This document shows positions 36,601 through 47,800 of a DNA stretch of 64,000 nucleotides, piece after piece. Every line of letters begins with the position of its first letter. Within the stretch, counting starts at the first letter, position 1. This stretch comes from Mortierella alpina (lineage: Eukaryota; Mortierellomycota; Mortierellomycetes; Mortierellales; Mortierellaceae), in the NCBI GenBank assembly GCA_029449245.1, contig JANATF010000011.1, positions 1,659,753 through 1,723,752 on the forward strand. The letters are read 5' to 3'. The position numbers were made by a program, and so were the translations under genes. The notes beneath the pieces are model-generated. The model had not been told where the DNA came from. It searched no databases and saw only the letters and a program-made list of their open reading frames with translations.

Positions 36601-38916
36601 AGATGTGGCAGAGCAGCTTCAAAACCGCAAGCGGCTCGAGGACGACATTTCTCAAATGTCAGAGGCAAAAAATGTGCTTCAAGAAGCGCTTGGAAAGGCC
36701 ATGGAGAGACTTGAACAAAGAGACTCTGAGGTGGCTCAACTGACAAAGGCCTGCGAGGCGGCTGTGGCGGCTATGGATGCGTCCTCTTCGGGCGCTAATG
36801 GAGGGGGCAGCGTTCGTACGATATACCCATCGATGCTGAAGCGTGAGCGCGCAAGTAACAAGGTCCTAGTCCAGCAGCTGGAGGAACAAGGTGAGAAGAT
36901 CACGGAGCTCGAGAACAAAATCAAGCTTTTGGAGCAGGAGCAAGGCCGCCATAATCAAGGACTACGGAGTCCAGACAGAATTGCCTCGCCGGTCCACACA
37001 TTGTGGTCGCACGATCTGCCGTCTATCGCCAGCCCCACCAGGATGCTCATGGAGCTCTGTGCGCCAGACGACATTACTGGGTGGATCCGAGTGTCCTGGC
37101 CTTCAGCAGAGAAGAAAACCGCCAGACAGAGTTGGAAAAAGATGTTTGTCGTCCTACGTGACCTCAAGATCTTTGCTCTCGATAAAGAAGGCGACCCCAA
37201 GACATCACAGACTTGCCAACTCTTGGCCGATTTGAGGTATTTGCAAACAACGAAAGCATGGTGCATGCATATAAGTTGTGTATGTCACAATCCTGGCATA
37301 TAGTAGGTGCATTGCTAACATCATGCTTTCTCTGCTCTGGTCCAAGGTCCGACTTTTTCTGCGTCCGTACAGTGAATCGGTCTGAATTGATCCATGCAAC
37401 CGCCAAGGAACTGGAGTGCATTTTCCAGCTCCGAAGCTCCAATGTCGGTACTGCGTCCACGATCTCCACAGTATCGGTAAGGCAACTATCTCCATGTTTT
37501 CAGCAAAGGATGAAAAAAAAGACAAGGGAGCTTAAGGTGACGGGATGGTTAACCTCGTATTCAACTCTGAATTGTGAAATGCTATGGTCTCTTCTTAGAC
37601 TGCAACTGTAGAGACATCCACTTCATTGACCAGCTCGGTATCTTCGACGGCGCAGACTGCGAGCTCCATGAGCCATGCGGATATCCAGGCACGAATCAAT
37701 ACGCTCAAGGCTGAAATTGCCAAGGAGGAGCAGATCAAGCGAGGCGCAGAGTCCATGCAGGCTGCTTGGATGGGGGCAGGAGGAACAAGTGACGCATACC
37801 TCAAGTCCAAAGAAAACGTGGATGTGTGCATCAAGCTGATCAAGGACAAAACCCTGGAGGTGGATCGCTTGACTGCGATGCTTGCGGTCCCTGAGGTAAG
37901 GTGGACGAGAATATTGTTTCAACAATATTCCCTGAACGCTCAATGACACACTCGGAGAGACGAACAGTGCAGAGTTTTAACAAGTCATGGACATATTCTG
38001 TTAATATAGATGCGGACAGAGTCGTTCCAGGACTTGGTATCAACAGAACGGAGTCGCAAGATCAAGGAGCTCGAGAAGCTGATAACGATAGAGCGGCGGC
38101 ATCTCGAAGCGGCAGAGAAAATGGCCGCCCCGCTCGCCAGCTCTGCCAGCAATCCCGTGCGCAAGAACTGGAAGTCAGCCGTGGAGGTCCAGATGGATAG
38201 CTCTAAGCTACGCCTGGCATCGCTGATGACGGAGCTCGAGAAACTTAATTCGGTATGCCATAAGGTGCATGATGAACGGTCGACATGCTTTGGTGTAGCG
38301 GCTCAGTTGATACTAAAGCAATGGGTGATCAATGCATAGGGATCCAAGAGTCTCTCCCCTATCCAGCCCAGTGCTGCTGCATGGACGCAGCAGCGCCAAA
38401 TCTCTGGCCACACATTCCAGCTTCGAAACTACACCATCCCTAAGTCTTGCCATCAGTGCCACGACGTGCTCTGGGGGTCACAAAAGTCAGGATACGAGTG
38501 CACAGGTAGACACATGGGCCCTCTCTTTGCAAGTTTTTGAGGGCGTTGCGGTAACGGTCCTTAGTACTCAACTCCCTCTCTCTCCCTATGATACAGTGTG
38601 CAAGTATGTGGCGCACAAGCAGTGTCTTGATCTTTTGACGATATCTTGCCAGGAGCAGCAAGGGCTTCGCCACAGCCTGCCGATCTATTTGCTGGCCCAT
38701 GATAAGCACGAGCAGAGGCGCTGGATTCGGACCATTGAGCTGCACCGCAAGCGAGCAGAGGCTGCATGGGCGGTTTCCAGCAACGGAGGCGGCGGCGGCG
38801 GCGGCGGCGGCAGCAGCAGCAGTAGCAACAGCAATGAAGAAAGCAACGGCAGTGGTGCTGTTATTCAGGATACCCTGACAGCCGACGTGGCCTCAGCAAC
38901 GGCCACCTCGCAATAG
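33626..38916 (+). CDS. ROCK-like Rho-associated kinase (AGC/DMPK family)
   Basis: Fourteen exons: 33626-33920, 34046-34137, 34233-34316, 34399-34724, 34810-34903, 35003-35203, 35308-35369, 35452-35552, 35691-37236, 37347-37476, 37599-37895, 38010-38252, 38340-38505 and 38597-38916. They give 1,318 residues, close to animal ROCK (~1,350-1,390). The kinase has Gly-loop TRGQYGK, Lys145 (YAMK), HRDLKPQN with Asp267, DFG 285-287, GTWDYMSPE and the DMPK hydrophobic motif AFIGYTY (~475). A long coiled coil follows (~520-860). The PH N-half (GWIRVSW...[10 protein letters not shown]...ECIFQL, ~881-975) is interrupted by two HR1-like helical pairs and a canonical C1 finger (HX12CX2CX13CX2CX4HX2CX7C); the PH C-half follows ([19 protein letters not shown]). 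PH split by C1 is the ROCK signature. It would phosphorylate actomyosin/cortical targets downstream of Rho. The tail carries Gly9-Ser5. The second intron needs a GC donor (34138). Confidence 0.9.
38787..38828 (+). repeat. GGC/AGC triplet repeat encoding Gly9-Ser5
   Basis: In-frame trinucleotide run in the last exon of the ROCK-like gene; a length-variable tail is expected among strains. Confidence 0.85.
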
Positions 38917-39940
38917 ATCGTCTTCCCTCTCCTGCTATACTATTAATAAAGTAGAGGCGTGCAGCTGTTGGATCAAAATAGCCGTGCGGTAGTGACAGTA
39001 GCCAAAGGAGATGGGCGACGGCAAAACACATTCGGGATGGCAGCATTCGGCATCCAGAGACAGCCCTCATTCAGCCAGAAGAGACAAGCTGTTTCGCATG
39101 GCCGTGCGGCGGGGTCAAGGACAGAGGTCTGCGCCGCCTTGTCTGGAGTGTAGGCTGGCGGTGCGTGTGTCGGTTGACTTGACCGAGATACACTACAGTG
39201 TGCTTCCCGGCTGGCCGTTTTTAGGTTGTGGTTGGGCAGAGCGGATGCAGCTGCAGGTTTCAGCGGTATCGGCAGCGAGACGTCTCATCGTCGGTGCATG
39301 CAGCAGACGCTTTTGGCCTAGTCGAGATATCGGTAGCATGCAGGTGGGTGCTCCCTATCTCCCTCGTTATCGCGCGCCATCGGCCCACAGCTGCTGCCTG
39401 CACACTATCGCAGCACTGCACGCCATGCTTATTTCTGATCGTGCCGCCACCCAGATTGCACAATGACATCAACACGCCTATCTCTTGGGGTGCTGATGCT
39501 TGGGTACCGATGCTCTGGTACCGTTGCCTCGGCATGAACAAGGTTGCCGATCTGTCTGCAGGGCCGGCCATATCGGGGGGGAGAGGAGGACGAGAGTGAG
39601 CGAAACTGGCCACAGACAGGGAGGACGCCCTTCACCAAGCATAGACAAGAAAAAACGGGTGTGGCCCAAACATGTTTCTGCGCGGAAACATTTTTCTTCT
39701 TGCGCTCTGACCGGGATGGGCGTGGTCGCGGCTCTTGCTTTGCATATATACCGGGTCTGCGCGTTGCTCTTTGTTCTCTTTCCTCTCTCTTTTCCTCATC
39801 TTCATCGTCATCCCCTTTCCTCCCCTTCATCCTTCATCCTCTTCGTCCTGCCTCCAAACGCAGCAACAACATCAACAGCTGCAGCTCTCCCATCCACCAA
39901 CCACCCCCTCTCCTTCGCACAGACATCACCCTTGCACATC
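38917..39940. other. intergenic region ROCK - LDH
   Basis: About 1 kb between two plus-strand genes. AATAAA lies just after the ROCK stop (~38945). The last ~180 bp before the LDH start are C/T-rich with a TATATA-like element (catatataccgg, ~39745), a plausible core promoter. Confidence 0.55.
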
Positions 39941-41004
39941 ATGGCTGCCCCAAAAAGTGGTAAGCGCCCGCCTGCACTTGTTTCTCAAAACTCTCACGCC
40001 CTCACTCCACGTGTACACACGCATACACTTTCATGACATGCATACCCAATTTCCCACCACTGACTCTGCCCCTCCGTGTGGCTCTTCATCGCCTCTTAGG
40101 ATCACAAATGGCCATCATCGGCGCCGGCTCCGTTGGCTCCTCCATCGCGTTCGCCTGTCTCATGCGTTCTGTTGTGTCTGAGCTACTCATCAACGACTTT
40201 AACTCCAAGGTGTGCCAGGGTCAGGTCCTCGATCTGCAGGATGCCGCCTTTGTCTCCTCCACGAAGGTGCGTGTTGGCACTCCCAAGGAGTGTGGTCAGG
40301 CTGACATCATCGTCATCACCGCAGGAGCACGACAGAAGCCCAACGAGACGCGCGACGAGCTTGTCTTGCGTAACGAGGATATCCTCAGGAGCGTTCTGGA
40401 CGGACTGCAGCCCATCAAACCTAGCGCCATTTTGGTCCTCGTCGCCAACCCTGTCAACATCCTTACTTGCATGGCCCAGAAGCTCTCGGGACTACCATCT
40501 CATCAAGTTATCGGCACCGGCACCTATTTAGACTCGATCCGCTTCCGCGTCGCCATGAAGGAGCGCCTTGCCGTCTCAGAGACATCAGTCCATGCATACG
40601 TCGTCGGGGACCATGGCGACAAACAGGTTGCAGTATGGTCGTCGGCTAGAGTTGGTGGAAAGCCACTGGTCTCGTTCGAGGAGCTCAAGGGCATTGATCT
40701 CCATGAAGAAGCCAAGAAGGTTGCTCGTAAAGCTTATGGAATCATTGACCTCAAGGGCGCAACATCCTTCGGTATCGCCGCCGTAGTGTCTGACCTTGCT
40801 CTGTGCATCACCCTCAACAAGTTAACCGTCATCCCCCTCTCGACATACTGCGAGCGCTTCAATGCTTGTCTTTCCTTCCCGGTCTCACTAGGAACGAACG
40901 GTATCGAGAGGATCGTGTACCCAGACATGGACGAGAATGAAATTGCGATGGTCGAGGCCAGTGCCAAAGCAACGCGTGACGCATGCTCCAAATACATGAA
41001 ATAG
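39941..41004 (+). CDS. ldhA: L-lactate dehydrogenase (NAD-dependent)
   Basis: Two exons, 39941-39959 and 40100-41004, giving 307 residues. The Rossmann fold starts at SQMAIIGAGSVGSS. The loop ITAGARQKPNETRDEL has Gln in the lactate-specific place (malate dehydrogenases have Arg) and the mobile-loop Arg. DSIRFR carries the substrate-binding Arg; VVGDHGDKQVAVWS carries the catalytic His; GATSFGIA keeps the Thr that contacts substrate. It reduces pyruvate to L-lactate, regenerating NAD+ in the cytosol. L-LDH of this type is known from Mucoromycota such as Rhizopus. Allosteric (FBP-site) status cannot be judged. The stop lies only 52 bp from that of the convergent GTPase gene. Confidence 0.94.
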
Positions 41005-41056
41005 TCGCCGATCGCGCCATCTGTCGACAAGAAAAAAATATAATGCTTCTTTATTG
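41005..41056. other. 52-bp convergent gap
   Basis: Shortest intergenic gap in the window, between the LDH and GTPase stop codons. AATAAA-type signals (aaaaaaatataa on +; gcaataaagaagc on -) overlap the opposite gene's end, so transcripts must overlap. Confidence 0.6.
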
Positions 41057-43303
41057 CTACTTTTTGCTCGCTTGGTTTGCGTGACCAGATCCTGCACTGG
41101 AACCAGACTGGGCACCGGCTGCGCTGGAGTGTGTTGCCTGCGATGTCTTGAAGCAAATGATGTTGTTCTCTGTTGTGATCTCGTCGTCCTCTCCAATCTA
41201 TCAAAATATAATGGACGATGCAGTGGGTGATTGTTGTCAGAGCTGTCCAATGAAAGCATCCACTTTTAGACATGCACCGTCTTTTATGGCCAATCTTTAC
41301 CTTGCGGTTTCCTATCGTCTCGGCACCAAGATAGTGCTTGGCAATCTCTGGATGAACAATATCGGCAAACTCGAGCACGGTCGTCCCTGGCCACAATAGC
41401 ACACAGTCTCTGAAAACGCCCTTCCCGTTCGTATTCGCAAACGTCGTCAGACTCTTGACGGGGAAGGCTGGGACGAGACCAAGGACTTCGACGGCTTTCA
41501 AAACTACATCCTGCACACCCGTTGATCCATAGCGATATAACACGAGGTCCTGAACCTTCTCGATTCGACTGTGGCAATATAGACACGACAAAAACAAAAA
41601 ACAAAAACAAGTGTCCAAACTTGTTAGCACATCATTGCAGAACCAGGGAGGCATTGTCTTTTGTTCATCGTGACACTGCAGCAATGTAGGTACCTTTGCA
41701 GTTTATCGTCCAGCGGTTTCAAGTCCGAATCGGGCTAGGGCATGAGCGTGTGAAGAACAGTCAGTCTTTTGAGTAGGGTGCTGCCACATGAACACGGGCA
41801 AGGTCAGATTCTTACCAGATCTTCCTTTGTTTGAACATTATCCGTGCCCTCTTCGTAGACGATGAACTTTTGCTTGTGTAATTTTCGCAGAAAGGTCTCT
41901 GCGAGAGCGCTGGAAAGAACGATCCGGTTCTGTTCATTTGGTGCAAATGGAAAACGGAGAGCCATGAGTTCGCTGGTTGCCACATTCATCACGGTTGATG
42001 CGAGCGCTTCGATTTCGTACCTGGTCATATTTGCGCATGATCTTGGAGATGTTCTTGTCCGAGTCTGGTAGATCGATCTTGTTCAGCGCCTGAGGGTAGA
42101 TAGAAAACAAGGATTGAAGGGTTACAAACAGTGCGAGTGTTGCATGTTCAGAATCAAGTAATGCAAAACTGCCAGATCGCTTACAATAATAGTTGGGAAT
42201 CGTTCATCCAAGAAAGCGTCAACTACTTTATTAATAGTTTCCTTGTCCCATGTGTCCATCGCGTCCTTTACGCCACTTCTGTCCATTGTCCTTTGTACTA
42301 TCGATAGCGTTGCTCCATAACCTGAGAGCTGGTTATGTAACGTTTCCGCAGTTGAGGCCTCTATGAGTTGCCACACAGAAAAAACAGCCAAGAGTACCCA
42401 AGATTAGTGGTTGCATCCAAGTTGCTCCCTTTGCCCACGTCGTCTACTCTGCGTCCTCCTACTTACTGACTGCAACGTGCCTACGAACGATTTGACCCCA
42501 TCGCTTGTTAAGATTTCCATAAATCCAAGAGTGAATCTCTCCTCTCAGCCATTCGATATCTCCGATGGGATCATATCCAACAGTTTCCTTGCCGCCGGCA
42601 TCTGTCGTTCCGCTAACATCGACCACATGGATCAGGGCGTTGGCATGTCGCAGATCATCCAGAAACTGGTTGCCGAGACCCTGGCCTTCGGACGCGCCAG
42701 GCACTAGTCCAGCCACATCCAGAATCTGAATCGGGACATATCGTTTTCCCTCGATGCATCGCCCTGTTTGGATTACAATGTTAATTGTTGAGAAGTCAGC
42801 GCTGGTCATGGCACAATCCAGTCAAAAGCATCATGGGCATGATGCAGCGGGGGGAGGGATCATACCGTATCTTGGGGCACACAGGCTGGTCTTGTTGAAT
42901 CGACTACAGGGGCACTCGATCGGAAAGTAGGCTAGCTCACACAAGCAACAGTAACACGAGTGTGAGTTTGAGTTGCGGGAATGGTATGGATCACTTGAAG
43001 GTGTCCATGGGCAAAATAACCTACCGATGCCGTTATTTGGTTTGATGGTCGTGAATGGGTAGTTTCCGACCTTTGCTGTCGCATCAGTCACTATGGTATT
43101 TGATCAGGGCATGTTGTTTTAGTAAGTGGTGTCATGCTCCACGAGGTCGAGGTTGACCCCTGGCGAGGTAGCAGGCAAAAGGCTTTGCGGATGGTGGACG
43201 GGCAAGCTGGCTCTGCGGGCTGTCGATGATCAGTACCTGCATTCAAAAAGGACGATTTGCCTGCGGAGGGTTTCCCTACACACGCAATGACAACGTCCTT
43301 CAT
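41057..43303 (-). CDS. Obg/YchF-type GTPase with TGS domain
   Basis: Ten exons: 43303-43237, 43090-43025, 42931-42866, 42763-42467, 42360-42185, 42089-42021, 41929-41816, 41734-41694, 41568-41301 and 41197-41057, giving 434 residues. G1 is GKPSAGKSS, switch I carries [11 protein letters not shown]3 is [20 protein letters not shown]4 is NKID and G5 is SSALAE. A CPC motif (IECPCSRFN) sits between G1 and G3, as in the archaeal/eukaryotic YchF-like branch. The C-terminal TGS-type domain is seen in [20 protein letters not shown] and [17 protein letters not shown]. Proteins of this branch (fission yeast SPBC428.15 type) are predicted ribosome- or RNA-associated GTPases with little experimental work. 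Very small exons (41-69 bp) split the gene; phases close throughout. Confidence 0.88.
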
Positions 43304-44389
43304 GTTGGATTGATCTGAGAGGAAGTGAAAGGTGTGAAAGGAAATACAGTCAGGCCATTTTCGCTGTCTCTTTTGAATCTGCGACTCTCTTCTTCTTACT
43401 CTTGGGTCTTGCTGGCTCAATGCAGGGTGATTCAAAGTTATGAGATATACAGAGGCTCACGCCAGGGCGTAAGATACCATGGATATCGCCCTTGACAAGG
43501 AGCAGTGCCAGGCTTGGTGAGCGAGAGATGTACGATACGATCGGTGATACGAGTCTCGAGAGTGCAATAACTAGAGGGCAGAACAGCCGAAAAAAGCCGA
43601 CGTGCGATAAGATGAGGGTCAAGAGAGCAGAGGAGAGGTGCAGTACACGGGTTGACAGAAGAGCAGATGGTGGAAGATTGGTAAAAAAAAAAAAAAAAGC
43701 TGAAGAGAAAGCCGTGAACGTGTTGGCAAGATAACAAGGCGGGCTAGTCGGGATTCACCCGTGCCTAGGCAAAGATGCTTGCACACAGAGGGAGTGTTCC
43801 AGCGACGCGAAATCTTGAGCTCTCGTTTGGAAACCAAAACGTTCGGCGCTCTTGAGACTCAGTTGCAACTGGCCAGTCTCAGGATTATCGGCTGTTGAGA
43901 GTGATTCTTGACACTTGCTGGTAGCTGCCGGCGAAAGTTGTTAACAGCGTGAGGAGTGAGAGAGAGAGCGAGAGAGAGGGAAAGAGAGAGTCGAGCATGA
44001 AGTGTGATGAAGTGCGATAGAAAGCGAAGTCGAGATGGAAAGAAAACGAGAGTGAGAGGAGGTGACAAGGAACAAGATGAAAGCGACAACAAGCATGCAT
44101 TCATATCCATGTTCCTGGTTAATCCACTCAAGTGTGCTTCCACCAACTTTTTGCGTTAACAGGCGTATTTATTGTGTTCAAGTTGGGAAGAGAAGGGAGG
44201 TATGATGCCAGTCAAGTTGTCCACTACGGCACCGAGAACCAGCCCGACCGCGGTTATAATTCGTCGGTGCAAGTCTCGACCATCGCCAATACTGAAAAGG
44301 ATGCTGGCGACTTGCTTAACATGGGCTACGATGTCGGCAGTGCACTAGCAGCCAACAGACCTTGAGCGAGAGTGAGAGAGAGCGGTATC

Positions 44390-44506
44390 AAGGTTGTTAG
44401 GCCGCTGCAGAGGGTTTCACTATTCGCATTCAGAGGCAGCATTGCAAAGCTCACGGTACTTACTGCCGGGTCAGGCAGACTCTGTCAGAAGAAAAGAGAA
44501 GAGAGT
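44390..44506 (+). repeat. direct repeat copy 1
   Basis: Shares TTAGGCCGCTGCAGAGGGTT, CATTCAGAGGCAGCATTGCA and the run GTCAGAAGAAAAGAGAAGAG with copy 2 at 44663-44796, in the same order. Confidence 0.65.
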
Positions 44507-44662
44507 ATGTAGGCACGCCAGTGATCTGCTCTGGCTTTATGGGCTGGCACATATGAAAGAGCAGAGTCATAAGCGCGAGATGGTCGCGTTGAACCTTTTT
44601 CTTTGTGGCTCGAGCCAGTTTGCGAGCAGCCAACATATTCAAAACGAGAACGGCGTCGAGGT

Positions 44663-44796
44663 CGTTAGTCCTCTGCCGAGGGGTTCCTGGAGAAGCACCT
44701 TGCTCATTCAGAAGCGGCATTGCAATGCTCATCGCACATACTCTTGGGTCCGGCAGAGTCTAGCGCAGGGCTGAGAAGAAAAGAGGAGAGAGAGAG
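44663..44796 (+). repeat. direct repeat copy 2
   Basis: Diverged copy of 44390-44506 (CATTCAGAAGCGGCATTGCA; GCTGAGAAGAAAAGAGGAGA), about 272 bp downstream and ending ~100 bp before the TFIIIC subunit start. Confidence 0.65.
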
Positions 44797-44892
44797 TCTG
44801 AGGGTGGACTGTCATGTGACTAAAACATGTACTTTTTTATTTTTGCTTCTCAGTCCTCTTTTCATTCCACGCGCGATCATATACCAACGACC

Positions 44893-47800
44893 ATGGACGA
44901 CCTTGTGCTGCATGTCCAGACTGAGGTAGCGCTGGATGGTGCTTCAGGCAAGTGCCTCTCCTGTATATGCGTGGAATGACTCTGTTTGCTAACTCGTGGC
45001 AGAAACTCACCGAGCCGCGTGCTTTGTCGGACTGCAGGTTGTAGCTGGAGCCGCTTCTGGTACATTGTGGACAAGTTCATGCACAGGACGGCGCTCGACA
45101 GCGTGGAGCGATGCGCTCAGGCGCAGTCCGTGACGATAAAGAGAACCGACGAAAGCTTTCGGAAGTTCTTTTGGAATAACTTTATCCAGGAGGAGGGCGT
45201 AGACTTTCACGAGCACGCTAATGTCAGGACCGGGCAAGCATCGATCAAGGGTCCAGCTGAAATCCAGACGGACGATGTAGGAATGACTACTTTACGCGAC
45301 GAGTGCCTGTGTTTACTCTTTACAGTTGTCGCTTGTGCAGAGTTTGCTGACATTGAGTGCTTTTGCATGCTAGACCAAGGCGTCGTTTGTCCCATCCAGC
45401 GAGCTAAAGCCCTTGGAGTCTGCAGAGCCTGTATATCAACTTGTCTTGGAAAAGCACAAGGACTCGATCAGGATTGTGGCCAGCGCAGAGCGGCAGCGGC
45501 AGGCTCTTCTTGGAAACTCGGCCGTGTCTCTGCCGACAGGAAATCAAGCTTTCCAGGTCTTGCAGTCGATCACTGCTGCGCGAGAGTTTGGTGCCACGCA
45601 AGCTCAGCTCGCCAGGCAGCACGAGATTGATCCTCGGAGCATGTTCCACTTCCTCAAGGTCCTCATCGACATGAGGCTGGTCGTCAAGATTCCCGTCACG
45701 ACAGGTGGACAATACACGCTACTTTGCCTGCACTCAAAATTCGCGTCCTTGAACCCTGGATACATCGCTATGAACTCTGACGACACCTTCAGTGGCGCCG
45801 GACGACCTCTCGTCACTAGTGATGGAGGAAGACGGTTCGAGGGTCTAATCAAGTCAGATACGAAGAAAGTGAGCTACTACAGCGGCCTTATCAAACAAAA
45901 GCTCACGGATATTCTTGGACGCTCCAAAACAAAGGTCATGACCATCGACGATCTTGCAAAGGCATTGGTAAGACCCTTCTATGCGTGCCTCAAGTGGAAT
46001 CGCGGCACATGTCGAAAATATATTTGCTAACAGCCTCTCCTGACATCGTTTGTTTACTCCGCGGATCAACAAGGATCTAAGTGACATGAACACGGTTCAA
46101 AATCGATGGTTCAACAGACAAATCGAACTGCTTTGCAAGCTCAAGTATATCAAGCGCGTTTCTGTCACAGGACAATATAGATGCGTCCAGTTGTTGCGAC
46201 CGTACGGCACTAGCATGCAGGAGGATGGTAAGTGTTTGTGTTATGGCACACACCATACGGTGCGCCGAGCGTGCTGAGGGAGAGGAGAACTTTTTTGAAC
46301 TTTCTTTTTCCATGCTTCATATCAATAACAGAGAGCGAGAAAGACCAGCTGAATCTGAGGAGCGTCATCGCCGACGACACTCCCCAAAGTGGTATCTGCA
46401 TCGACAGCTCCATTGAGCATCAAGTGTATAAACTCATTGTCGACTCGAGGGAGCAGGGGACAATCGCCAAGGTAAGTAAATTATACCCGATAACTTACAA
46501 AGACCGATTCTAGCTCGTGTATGAACATAAGAAGGTTGGTCCTGACCTACTCAACCCCATGTATGAATGTATGTATGGATGTAGGAAATCCGTAATAATC
46601 TCAACAAGTTAAACCTGAGGCTTCTGGCCCGAATCCTTGACACGCTCTGCAAGCCAGTTCCTGGCGCTGATAAGGCATTGGTCAACCGCGTCGTCGAGTT
46701 TGTGGGCAGGGAGCGTCGCTATCGTTACTACTCGGAGAGCAGTTTCAAAGTAGGAGTCGCAGAGGACCATAAGGAGTATATTGCCAAGGCCAGAGTATCC
46801 TCTGCAGCAGCCCAGGCCTCTCGTTCTGCACCAAAACCACTCGCCCCAACGTTGAACGACACTCAGCCTTTGGAAGCGCTCCCAGCAGACTTCAGTTACG
46901 ATAATTCCTCTTCCAGCTCTTCTGTACCGCCAGCGGCTTCAACGGCACATCATCCCAGCCACGTTGCAGCCTCAGAGTCCAGTGGAACCCTTCCTTCCGA
47001 TCCAACTTTGCTGATGGCTACAATTAGTGCAGCCACTGCCTCCGCCGAGAACATCTCTGGCGCTTCGTCAATAGTGGTGCCTACCAACGTCGCCACGCCC
47101 GAGCGTTACATTTCAGTGGCTCTTCTGAAGAGGCGCAAGATCCTTCAGTCCATTGTGGATCGGCAGAAAGTAGTCGAGATACATGCGACGCTGGTTACGG
47201 AGTATCAAAAGGAGAAGAAGGTCCTCTTTCCCGACGAGGATGAGTCTAGCGTCATCGACCGGAGGACGCTCTACCGTACGCTCAACATCATGGAAACCGA
47301 GGGACTCGTCAAGATTGTTCAGGTACACAATCTCCCAACATCTGGCAGAGGCACTTCAACAAAGACCTTCTGCCTTCACCCGACAATGGAACCAGACTCA
47401 AAGGAGATGAAAGCCTTTGTCAAGGAGTGCAGCGATCGACAGACGCTCTTTGGGTCAGTAGGGCAGAAACCCATGAAGACAGTCGAGAAGGTCGAGGTCG
47501 AGGTGGAAACCTTTGATCAAATGCAGCAGCGTCTTGGCGACAGATTTTACAAGAGCCCCGCTATCCCATTCTCGGACGTCGGCGCACTCACGCCAAAGCA
47601 AAGGGACGAGGGTCGTAAAAAACACAATCGAGGATGCGACTTTGAAGGCTCAGAGATCGCGACTGAATTTGGGTGGTACAGAGCCAAGATGATGCGAGCC
47701 CTGGTTTTCCATCGCTTCCTCTTGGACAGGCTAACCTCTGAGGACAAGAGGCTCTACCCATGGGAGGGCTATCCGAACGTCATCGCCACGTCCCCCCTGT

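Larger units (their letters stand above)
43304..44892. other. divergent region, 1.6 kb, with internal duplication
   Basis: Between the GTPase gene (-) and the TFIIIC gene (+). Holds a poly-A run (43682), a (GA)n tract (43955-43995) and an imperfect direct duplication (44390-44506 and 44663-44796). A + frame at 44132-44365 is open but has no recognisable motif. Confidence 0.5.

Noticed and set aside
40033-40099. Upstream in-frame extension of lactate dehydrogenase without an intron
   Set aside because: The short first exon 39941-39959 with a GTAAGC donor gives MAAPKSGSQMAIIG, a normal LDH start; the extension is intron sequence.
44132-44365. 77-codon plus-strand frame
   Set aside because: No recognisable motif or consistent splice context; sits in the divergent gap with repeats.
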